Assembly (NCBI GenBank): GCA_977006965.1 | Contig: OZ345372.1 | Span: 2,418,001-2,482,000 of the forward strand | Direction of reading: 5' to 3' | Source: Phymatolithon calcareum | Taxonomy: Eukaryota > Rhodophyta > Florideophyceae > Hapalidiales | Length of the DNA stretch: 64,000 nt | Shown here: positions 53,520 through 62,945 of the stretch, in pieces | Layout of the letters: each line of letters opens with the position of its first letter | How positions within the stretch are numbered: position 1 is the first letter of the stretch | Program-made: the position numbers and the translations under genes | Notes under the pieces: model-generated | The model's input: only the letters and a program-made list of their open reading frames with translations | Databases searched by the model: none | What the model was told of the DNA's origin: nothing

Positions 53520-54747
53520 CAGGAGTTGCGCCAATTCCATTGCTATCAATTTAATTGCAATTTTTCCCAATTCCACCCAAATTGGTTCTTCGAACAGAAT
53601 TGCAATTCGAATTGGTCGCACCTAATACTGAGGATCGTAGTGGATGAACATTCGACCAGGGAAATGTTATGGGGGGGGGGGCGAGTAAAGCAGAATGTTG
53701 AGGGAATCAACGTACTCACCTCATGTTCAGTACGTGGTCTTTGTTCTAATAACACCCAGAGTACGTAGTTGAACATTAGACGGAGCACATTAATCGGATG
53801 CAAGTATCAAAATACTATGAACAATGCAACCCGATGGTCTACAACGTATCTCATGCTTCAACGGTTCAATCGTATCAGAAGTGCGTTAATTGCAACAGCG
53901 GATGCAGAAGATGCTGACCTAGTAGTCGATCGAAGGAGCGCGTTCAAGAACAGAGTTGCTAAGTTTGCTGACCAGCTGGGCGAGATCAACACGGTGACCA
54001 TGGAGCTGTAAAAGAGGGGTCTAACACTATCGGATGGACGTATGGCTTTGGATGAGTTACTTGATGGAATTGATTCTCTCCAATCCATTCCGGAATCAGC
54101 ATTGTTTCAGTGCCAGTTGGGTGATTACTATATCTCTCCGACTTCTCAAATCGTGCAAGATGCTTCATTTGAGTCAGGAGTGGTGAAAATTTAACGTGGG
54201 GAGACGAACAGCATGTCAGACGTTGAGAAAGAGAGGTGCAAGGGGCTATTACAAAGACGAACGGAACAAGATGCTGAGATTGATGTGCACGAACCGATGA
54301 GTATGACCGATAGACTAAAGAAACGGAAGAAGAACACCGGAAGCGCGGGATCGAAGGAATACATTAAGATCCAATTTATACTGGGGTCCGTTGTTGAGAT
54401 GGTGCGACTTTGGTCTATGGCGAAGTATATCTACTAGACCATAGGAAGGGAACATCTCCTATTGTCTTTGAGACGATGCTTTTTCTGAAAGTCAACCGCT
54501 CCTACTGGGATGAGCAAACCGTGAAGCAGGCTATGTCTATGGTTGTCAACCAACGTGTCGAGAGGGCTATCGAAGAAGATGAAGATTACATGCAGCTAAG
54601 TGAACTTGCTTGAATAAAGTATTGATTTGTATAATGTGGGAAGCCTTCAAATTGCAACGCGAATTGCTGCAAACAAAACTGAGCAATTAAATTGATAAAT
54701 TTAACCCGGGACTGCAATCGCAAGCAATAGAATTGGCGCAACTCCTG
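53520..54747 (+). mobile_element. hAT DNA transposon, copy 2, perfect 8-bp TSD
   Basis: Ends CAGGAGTTGCGCCAATT and its complement, flanked by identical GCTCTTAC (53512-53519, 54748-54755). The uninterrupted family G copy at 15470 shows the empty site. The 5' 300 bp and 3' 550 bp match copy 1. It keeps a stretch of transposase core absent from copy 1 (NATRWSTTYLMLQRF at 53830) but lacks the BED region. Confidence 0.93.
53769..54613 (+). pseudogene. hAT transposase remnant, copy 2
   Basis: NATRWSTTYLMLQRFNRIRS, then FADQLGEINTVTMEL and a stop (54009), DGRMALDELLDGIDSLQSIP, a stop near 54192, and the C-terminal region (GSVVEMVRLWSMAKYI, frame break, FLKVNRSYWDEQ, EEDEDYMQLSELA). NATRWSS-type and dimerisation motifs are hAT hallmarks. 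Confidence 0.8.
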
Positions 54748-54965
54748 GCTCTTACTATTTAGCAAGACACTCATAAAACGAATGGAGCACGCAGAAGGCC
54801 TTATTGATCGAGTCCAAGCACCAAAAATATCGCAGAGGACTGAGACAGGATTACTTTGGATCCTGAGTTTCCCGTCCGCTATTTTGGTGGGCGTTTCGGG
54901 AGCTGCAAAGGGTAGGTAGCACCTGAGGAAACCTTGTCCATATCTTCTGAAGTCTGTGGGGCAGA
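54748..54965 (+). pseudogene. Family G LINE, 3' end after the hAT insertion
   Basis: GCTCTTACTATTTAGCAAG, then CACGCAGAAGGCC and the 3' region TTTCCCGTCCGCTATTTTGG, GCACCTGAGGAAACCTTGTCC, TCTGAAGTCTGTGGGGC. The terminal AATAAACTTG is absent. Confidence 0.65.
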
Positions 54966-55093
54966 AATATACTCCACCATACTATGTCACACGAATTCAG
55001 CTGAGCTTGGCTTAGGATTCAGTTTGCAGTCGCTTTCTGCTCATTGAGCGGGTTCCGGACTGATTTCTCGAAGCCTTTCAATCTTCGCTCAGA

Positions 55094-55165
55094 GAAGAAG
55101 AAGAAGACAGTAGATTTTTATTTAAAAGTTACCAACTCATCTGCTGACGCTTCTTCGTTCAGAGA
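55094..55165 (-). repeat. Family D 3' tail
   Basis: GAAGAAGAAGAAGACAGTAG, ATTTTTATTTAAAAGTTACC and CATCTGCTGACGCTTC. Confidence 0.65.
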
Positions 55166-55439
55166 GGATCCAGGAAAATAAGCAGGGACTACCAGTGGGA
55201 GTCAACTATGCCCGACTTGAGGGAATGCGATGTTGAACAAATGCAGACGTGTGATGATGGCGATTCCAATGCCATATAAATGTGTATGCGGCGACTCATC
55301 TGAGTGTAGCCGTAAATTTCGAAAACGTCCCGTGCAACTCAGCTCTCGGACAAGCAGTGGAAAGTTGTGTCGCACAAAGAGAGGAATATCACGTTGAGCG
55401 CCACAACGCAGGACGAAAGACTTATGCGGGAGACTGAGG
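55166..55439. other. No supported feature
   Basis: An 85-codon minus-strand frame at 55202-55459 has no motif. Confidence 0.3.
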
Positions 55440-55720
55440 GATATTGGCCACAGCCTCACCTCGAAATTGCTTAAAGCTTCTGCAAGATTCTCTTGGCTGA
55501 AGGCCTCTGGTTATACGAAATGTCTTTGCTTCGTATTTCCCTGTCAAAAAGCGCGCTTGTAAGTCTCTTGCATTCGAACTCAACTGCAGTGCTCATGGTC
55601 GATGAAGCTAGAGTGCGTTGAAACGCAGTTAGTTCGATCACCGCGGCAATCCCGAAGTGAGCACCCATTATTGATTTTCTCCGAAGGAGTGCTCTGGAAA
55701 CATAGTCTACGTTCATGTGT
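55440..55720 (-). pseudogene. Family A LINE C-terminus
   Basis: Minus strand: VSRALLRRKSIMGAHFGIAA, VIELTAFQRTLASS, TAVEFECKRLTSALFDREIR, SKDI, then a shortened tail (GAGGTGAGGCTGTGGCCAATATCCC). Subfamily of the 58-kb copy. Confidence 0.75.
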
Positions 55721-55754
55721 CACGCGAGAGCTCAGAGTTGCGGGGATTGTTTAC

Positions 55755-55925
55755 TCTACTGCATAGGGATGTGGGTTGTCGAGAGGCTGGAATACGTCCA
55801 GAAGCGCGTTACGTGCTGGCTCAGTCCAGATACTGTCTTCTTTTGTGATTCTGTCCTTCGAGAGTCCGTATATGATGTCGTGGATCTCACCTTTCCCACA
55901 TTGAGAAGAGAAACCCTATTTTGGA
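55755..55925 (-). pseudogene. Family D LINE coding fragment
   Basis: Minus strand: GEIHDIIYGLSKDRITKEDS and IWTEPARNALLDVFQPL, matching the family D block at 39420-39530 (DMINGLSKDRLSKEDSDWT). Confidence 0.6.
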
Positions 55926-55934
55926 TAGTTTTTA

Positions 55935-56345
55935 TCCATGTTTTTTAAAAGCCCCGTAGACTTCCAAAGATATGGCCAAAGCTTCCTCAGCTACCAACCT
56001 ACCTTTGTGTAGCTCTCGAAACGCGCACTAGAATGGCGAACGGGAAAACTTAGGATTTTAGACTTGGAAGTTGACTATTAGAATTAGAGAATATTAATCT
56101 CTAATTCTAATAGTCTGTCCATCGCATGCATTTTTTCGTCCTCGGTCTTTCCGCTGAGTTGCGGTCGTGTGAGATTGCGCTGTAGGGTCTCAACGCTATT
56201 CTCAGCAACCTCGCCGAAGTGCTCCACATAGGAAGAGCGTCCGACGCACCATTTCACTGCCTGCGTTCTGTACTTTTGCGATTTGAGTAACACGGTCGGG
56301 GTGGCGCGCTCTTTCCTGTCGACCGGAATTTTTCGCTTCAATCCT
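55935..56345 (-). pseudogene. Family G LINE 3' part, divergent
   Basis: Minus frame 56341-56084: SRYVEHFGEVAENSVETLQR-like helical sequence, LTRPQLSGKTEDEKMHAMDR, LLELEINIL with a stop, then the family G 3' region (CGAGAGCTACACAAAGGTAGG, GGCCATATCTTTGGAAGTC, GGGGCTTTTAAAAAACATGG). Confidence 0.6.
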
Positions 56346-57867
56346 TCCTTTGCTCACACAAGATTGAATATGACCTACCATTGGTAGGTAAGGGAAGATA
56401 TATGTTGATTGGTAGGTAAGCGGACACCCATATGCGGGGGTCAGATAGCTTACCAAGCTAACACGGCCGACTGTAAGCGAGAGAGAATGTATAGACTACT
56501 GGCCGGTAAATCTTGCGGCGACAAGGAACTAGAAAGGACAGTTAACACTAGCGGAACGGGAACCCAGAGCCGGCACACATACAGTCCGCACATGAGGGGC
56601 ACCTCCACTATAGGCACTTGAGAGAAGCACCGGTATTGAAGAGGTCATCAGGACGTTGTAAGTATTCGTTCTCTGAGCACTTCTGTGGCTTCACACTGCA
56701 AGAAAATCAGGAAATGTCCATTATCTAAGGACCAGTGACAGAGGACTTCGCCAAAAAGAATCCCGCACTCTACAAAAACATCCTCCAGATGATAAGAAAC
56801 AAGGGGCTTCAGGCGAGTCTGCATGTGGCACACTGTCGCGTGTTTTCGCAGCATTCGAATACATTCAGAGGTACTCGGGCGTACTCTGAATGGGCGACAC
56901 TGCATTCTCCATCGACGATGACCTTATTCGAAACGGCGTAAACGCGACAGCACCAGAGCACAACAGTGAATGGAAAGCAGTCGGAAGAAGTATTAACAAG
57001 TCTTGGTCGGCTCGCTGCTCAGGGAGCACATGGATAGAAGTGGCCACTGTAGACGTCTCGCCATGCCCTGTCCGCGTTTGGGAAGCCAGCTGTGATCAAC
57101 GCGACTAACTGGCGTGTGACAATATGGTTGAACAGCACGTGGATCTTTGCCTTGTCCGACAACACTGAGGATGAGAAATATATAATTTTTCGTATTGAGT
57201 CTTACCGTTTTGCGACAACTGGAAGATTTCAAAAATGGACTTGTCGCGACATGTGCGTACAGTTAATGTAATGCTAAAGGTGAGAAGAGAATAAATAGGG
57301 ATAGTGGTCGCTAGTCATGCGACGAATTTGGAAGGTGTGGCTCATTATATTTTGTCGTGCTCTTCTCGCGACTGTGCGCCTCACAGCGCTGTCGCGACGA
57401 TCACGGTGCCCATAGTCTATGGCTATGGTTTTATGGTACTATCTGGGGCCTCTTAACCTGAGGGAAAGAGGCAACTAACTAACGCTGTTTGGATATCTCA
57501 CTCATAATATGATCGTGCGACTTATCGCCACAGACAACTCGGCCTATGGAACTCTCTTGCGGGTCATTCAGGGCTATTTAGGGGCCGTTCTGAGAGTCGG
57601 GACAAGAGCCAGGGATATGCCAGTGGCTCGCGATCTTGTTGATAATGTCGGTCAGTTTCTTGCGCTCTCGTTTGGTCCATTTGGGCTTAATGCGCGCCTT
57701 GCGGATAGTGCGCATGTGGACAATGCCACTTACTCCGTAGCACTCCACAACCAGACTAGGGTCTCAATGGAATTTACAAAAAACTCAATACGAGCCGGAA
57801 GAGGCCCATATTATAGTATGTGATCTGTCGGGACAAAGGGAAATAATGTGTCTCGCTTATCCAAAAA
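56346..57867. other. No supported gene; contains repeat J copy 2
   Basis: Repeat J (copy of 20380-20545) is at about 56995-57165. A 104-codon plus-strand frame at 57509-57823 has no recognisable motif. A small palindrome ACCTACCATTGGTAGGT lies at about 56370. Confidence 0.4.
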
Positions 57868-57992
57868 AGGAGAAAGAACAACACGTTTAAGATGCCTAAG
57901 GTTGACATTCAACCGAGCACCCCTTTGGAGGAAATACCGTTTCTCCAAGGTGAGGCTTTGGTCGCTCTCAAAATAAAATCATCAAATATCCC
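57868..57992 (+). pseudogene. Family A LINE C-terminus with internal deletion
   Basis: GERTTRLRCLRLTFNRAPLW is joined directly to the family 3' tail (TCTCCAAGGTGAGGCTTTGG, CTCAAAATAAAATCATCAAATATCC). About 215 bp present at 59680-59870 are missing, leaving a very short 3' derivative. Confidence 0.7.
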
Positions 57993-57997
57993 TTATC

Positions 57998-58185
57998 CAA
58001 AAAGTGGAGCATATGACAGGGTGTCACGAGACATCCTCATGAAAAGACTTGAGCAGAAGCTACCACACGAAATAACAAGGATGGTGGCATATCTTCTGAA
58101 ACCTTCGTGGCTGACGTCAGCAGGCGATGAAACAAGAACATGGTGCATTATCGATCGAGGAGTACCTCAAGGGTCCCTGTGGAGC
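57998..58185 (+). pseudogene. Family A RT palm fragment
   Basis: AYDRVSRDILMKRLEQKLPH, MVAYLLKPSWLTSAGDETRT and IIDRGVPQGS, then a switch to unrelated sequence at about 58185 where a further family A copy begins. It preserves the uninterrupted sequence of the hAT copy 1 target. Confidence 0.8.
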
Positions 58186-59960
58186 CCCAGGGTTTTTTTG
58201 GTCCTCGCGAGAATTGCCCAGATGAGGGTCCAGTGTCCAATGAGGTGGTGGGTAGTGCTCGGGCATGGCGCCAAGCAACTCTGATTCCCTTATACAAGAA
58301 AGGCCCAGCTCATGTAGCAGCAAACTACAGGCCCATATCTCTTTTAAGTCAAGCCAGGAAAATCATCGACTCAGCTCTAGATGCATACATACGTGAGAAC
58401 TATCGCTTCAATAAGGTTCAGCTGGGTTTTCGGAAAGACAGAAGCACATATCTCGCTATACTCCGGGCAAGAAGTTCAATGAAAAAGGGCCATCCGTTCA
58501 TGGCAGTTCTTGACCTATCCGCGGCATACGATAGTGTGCCCAGGGATATCCTCATGAAGAGGCTGACGGAGAAACTTCCTGAAGAGATGGCAAGGATGGT
58601 TGCGTACCTGTTAAAACCATCGTGGGTCACATCAGCTGGAGACGAGACAGAAACGTGGTGTATCATCGACCGAGGAGTACCTCAAGGTTCCCCGCTTAGT
58701 CCATGCCTATACAATATATTCATGGACACATTCGCAGAAGCCGTCTCCAAGACAGACAGGAACGTCTCAGAAAGCCCTGTGCAATTGTTCGCAGATGATG
58801 TTCAGCTTCAAGCGAAGAAAGGACGAGGAATGCAGAAACTTCTTGATATCGCAACCAGTTGGGCAAGCGAAAATGGCATGAAATGGAACACAAAACCAGG
58901 AAAAAGCGAATTTCTTAAGTACAAAGGACTTCAGAAGCACACGTTTTACTTGGCGGGACGAGAACTATATCAAGCCTGGAGACTCTCGTATCTTCGGGTA
59001 GGCATGAATAACAAGGGTGTTACGGATGACACGGCCATAGCAAGAGTTCGAAATGCTGCAGGATGCATACATAAGCTTCGGGAGCTTGGAGTGAATGTTC
59101 GAGGATTCAAACCGGAGACATGCATCAGCATCTTTAAGTCGCTAATTATCCCGAAATGGGAGTATGCGCTACACGTGACTCCAATGACAAATCGATTGCT
59201 CTCGGCAATCGAGTCGGCAGAGGGCTTGTTCTACAAGAATGTTTTCGGAAAGTATGCCGAACACCGCCGGGACCAAATGCGAGTTCTGTGCCGACTGGGA
59301 CCACCAAAGATGAGGAGAGGTCATCAAGCAGAAAGGTTTGCATTAAGCCTGGTAAGGCACAAAAGCGCCTTGAAGAAACAGAAGAGTACGTTGGAAGAGA
59401 TGAGGACGTAAAGGAAGCAATGAAGGATATGGAATATCTCAAGATGTATGAAGACTTGCGACAAGTCCTTCAGAAAGCCCAGGAGGGATCTGTCACGAAG
59501 AGGAGGAGGAGAGAAGAAACAATTAAGGTATGGGAAAAGGAAGAAGAAGGCAGATCAATGAAGATTCCTATTGAAGGCAAGCTACCAGGGATCTTTTACA
59601 TAGGAGAAAGGACAACACGTTTAAGGTGCCTAAGGTTGACATTCAACCGAGCACCCCTTTGGAGGAAATCAGTGTTGGGTGCTTACTGTGGGATTACCGC
59701 GGTGGTCGAACTAGTTGCCTTACAACGTACTCTAGCGTCATCGAAGATGAGTACAGAAATTGAGTTTGAGTGCAAGAGACTCACAGGAGCTCTTGTTGGG
59801 AGAGAATTAAGAATCAAGAACGTTTTGAGCAGCCAGATGACTATAGCGTATAGATTATGCAAGAGCTGCCCCGTTACTCCAAGGTGAGGCTTTAGGAGCT
59901 CTCAAAAATAAAATCATCAAATAAAATCATCAAATATCCACTGAATCATAATCAATAAGC
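58186..59960 (+). mobile_element. Best-preserved family A LINE copy, 5' truncated
   Basis: RT: WRQATLIPLYKKGPAHVAAN, PISLLSQARKIIDSAL, LDLSAAYDSVPRD (motif A), RGVPQGSPLSPCLYNIFMDT (motif B), LFADDVQLQAK (motif C, both Asp intact), WNTKPGKSEFLKYKG. Thumb: KSLIIPKWEYALHVTPM, GLFYKNVFGKYAEHRRD, MRVLCRLGPPKMRRGHQAE. The frame 58140-59411 then breaks: an A-run at about 59363 is one base shorter than in the 18.7-kb copy. The C-terminal part is open in another frame to 59887 (EEYVGRDEDVKEAMKD, KALQ-type helices, LPGIFYIGERTTRLRCLRL, GITAVVELVALQRTLASSK, FECKRLTGALVGRELRIKNV). The tail repeats AAAATCATCAAAT twice. No endonuclease is present. Confidence 0.88.
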
Positions 59961-59995
59961 AAGCGCCGATAACAACCAATCAGGAGCATAATATT

Positions 59996-60500
59996 CTAGT
60001 TCCTCTTCGCTTCGCTACGTAATATAGAGCTAGAATCTAGATCCGCCAAAGTAAACCGTCGGAGAACTTCGGTGCGCAAATCTTGCTGCTCGGTGACGTC
60101 GCCTTCAACCGCGACCACCCCACAGGACCGTTCCCGCGATCCACTCCAAGCGTCAACCTCCTGCTCGGTCATTGCGCGGGGAGGTTGCATTGTGCAAATC
60201 ACCACCGTTGATCATCACGACCGCACTTCTTTCGTTTCACGGCATTTGCAGCACCCGAGCAAGATCCGTGTTGTGCTGAAACTTTGCATTCGTTTCCTGT
60301 TTTTGCTTTTCCGGGCGTCCACCGTGCGCCGCAAGAGCGAGCACCCCGGCTCCAAGCGCGAGCTCGCGCCCGCTGACGCCGTCTGGCAAGGACGAGCGCG
60401 CGAAGGCCAAGCCCCTGGAAGCTGTGTGTGTCGTGTTCCCGGCGAGTGCCGGAAGTTGACCGCCCGAAACCGTTTACTCATACTCACGCGCTCGAGAGCG
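59996..60500 (-). other. GC-rich island with a possible coding exon
   Basis: Base composition is clearly richer in G+C than the surroundings. The minus-strand frame 60205-59996 (69 codons, MTEQEVDAWSGSRERS, LRRFTLADLDSS) and its neighbour 60670-60215 look more protein-like than the plus-strand frame at 60072-60548, but no family is recognised. It is joined at about 60500 to a family A copy. Confidence 0.3.
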
Positions 60501-60504
60501 CGAC

Positions 60505-61045
60505 CAAGATCAAGGATGGAGAAGGAATGCAGAAGCTGCTTTATATAGCGAGGACCGGGGCTAAGGAAAATGGTATGAGCTGGAACGCAAAACCAGGAAA
60601 GAGCGAGATCCTTAAATACAGGGGACTTCCGAAACACACCTTCCACATTGTTGGATGAGTTCTTCATCAAGCATGGAGGCTCTCGTATCTCGGGATAAGC
60701 ATGAACCGCAAAGGCGTAACAGACGACATGGCGTTATCAGGAGTACGAAATGCAGTGGGGTGCATACACAAACTGCGAGATATTGGAGTCAATGTTCGAG
60801 GCTTGCAGCCTGTAACATGCATTAGAAACTTCAAGTCGCTTATTTTGCCAAAGTGGGAGTATGCACTCCACGTGACGCCACTGAAAAAGCGATTACAATC
60901 AGCAATCGAATCTGCAGAAGGTTTATTCTTCAAGTATGTGTTTGGACAATATGCCCAGCACCGTCATGGTAGAATGCGAGTTCTGTGCCGACTAGAACCA
61001 CCAGCCATGAGGAGAAGACACCAAGCAGAAAGGTTTTCTGCGAGT
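60505..61045 (+). pseudogene. Family A LINE copy interrupted at CTAG
   Basis: KDGEGMQKLLYIARTGAKEN, PGKSEILKYRGLPKHTFHIV, a stop at 60656, then RKGVTDDMALSGVRNAVGCI, WEYALHVTPLKKRLQSAIES, FKYVFGQYAQHRHGRMRVL, RRHQAERFSASLV. Very close to the copy at 2770-3310. A piggyBac-like element begins at 61050 after CTAG. Confidence 0.82.
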
Positions 61046-61049
61046 CTAG

Positions 61050-62945
61050 TGTCTATTTTACGAACCCCCTCAATTGAGAGGCGATTTGAAAGCTCGAAAA
61101 AATCCATAAAGCAAATTCGAAACAGATCGCTCATGCCATATTCGTAAAGGCTGGTTCATCTTCTGCCCGAGGAGTATCCACAATACTACCTTAAATTCGC
61201 CTTGTTCCGCGCTAGCAACGAAAATATGTTGGTCACTCAGAAGTACTGGACCTGCCATTCCAGGAGAAAAACACCGGCCGCGCGCCGTCGGTACATCAGT
61301 ACACACCAAGGCAGCATCGATAAGCGGTCTTGCAGAGTGCTCCAGAATATACGGAGCCATTTCGAAGTAAAAAAGGTAAGTCGTATGGTTCAAAATGTAC
61401 TCTGGGAAAAAATCAATGGTCGCGCGAGCATGTCACAGCGCGTGAAATGGGTTCTGATTCGTCATCCGTTGAAGGAGACTAAGATGAAGACAGTCCAAAT
61501 TGTCAACGCCAAGGCAGAGAACGCTCTCGATAACATTCCAGATGCTGAGCAGATTGAACCGAGCCAACTCGGGCAAAGCGCGGTACTGCCCAGGTCTGCT
61601 TACAGTGCTCATCCTTCATCGCGAAACGCCTGTTTATCGTCTACAGTCGCGATCACATGCTCTTCAGAAGGGCACACAAGCTTCGATAAAACCTTCATAA
61701 GCTCTAAATGCCCTCTTCCGACCACTCTCGCCTAAGTCTTACAGGGCCCTTGAGACCAAACATCACACCGGGAACTTGATGTCATCACGCCCGACCGCGA
61801 GCAGAATACGTGCGCTCATTGGGTGCCACGGTACAAGCGGAAGGTCTATGTCCGTTTTAGAGACGATTTTACTCTCAGTAGTGGAAACTTCCCACTCTAA
61901 ACGGAGACTTCTTATCCGAGAATTGTGGTATTGGACTTCTTTCGAAGTACGATTGCGTGGTGACGATGTTTCCCAAAGTTAACTGCGAAAACTTGCTGCT
62001 TAAACGTCCGCTAAGCTGAGAAGAAAGGGGAGAAAAGAGACTGCAGTGATAGAGCCTATTTTTCGAATTACACTTCCTCGTGGCAAGAGTTGAGTTCGGC
62101 GCTGAGAGCGCTTTCTGGAAGTCTACCAGGCCGAAGAAGTATTTCCCGGGCCCTTCTTCTTCCAAAGCAGGGATGCTGGTGGCCGAATACCTCCGGTTGA
62201 TTTCATTCAGAGTGCAATCAAGTGAATTAGGCGGCATGTACTCTGCAGAGGACCGCTGATCACCTCGGTCAAGATTACGTCGATCCCACGAATGACCACA
62301 GAAAGCACACTGTGTCAAAGAGAGTTTGAAGGCGAGATGGCCCACGAAATAGCAGTTCTGTGCTGTCTTGTGGCCGCGTATGCCGGTATAAGGCGCATTA
62401 CATGTGTGGATTCATACTTGGTGAGTGCTGACTCTGCAGAGATTCAACAAGTGCGTCTATAGTTCATAGGGGCCATCTAAGTTTGTTAGCTGGCTTTTAT
62501 TCTCTGGTGACCATGCAGAGTGTCAGCAGCACATGACGCAGTGAAGGTTTTGTGAATTGCCGGGAGAGCAAATCATCGATAGCATTTGACACGCGCATTA
62601 CTTGTCGACGTTCAGTCGCGCCAGAGCGTACATTTGCATTCGAGAGCAGTGTTGGACGCCACGTTACGCCTAAGAAAAGTAAAAGGATGATTGTAGAGGT
62701 CATGATGACTACTTTTGTTGTGCAAAACAACTACAGAGTTTGAAAATGCAAGACCTCGACCATTGTGTTCTCACAATTTAATACGCTTGATAGTGCCACA
62801 ATATACATTTGAGACATTTCTACTATTAGGAACTGCTTCAGTAAGCATGCTGCAAACATCTATGAGCTTGGCGCTGTTGATGCGCTTGATAGCGAGTAAC
62901 TTTCACGAGCAAAAAAATAAATGAATCTCTTCCCTCAATTGAGGG
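61050..62945 (+). mobile_element. piggyBac-like transposon, copy 2, lacking its 3' TIR
   Basis: Starts TGTCTATTTTACG after CTAG (61046-61049), the site intact in the family A copy at 3303. Contains the N-terminal transposase frame (61202-61735) and decayed core with CVDSYLVSADSAE near 62405. It ends at the subterminal palindrome (62931-62946) without the last ~24 bp. From there a third copy runs on the opposite strand. Internally deleted and full of stops. Confidence 0.8.
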
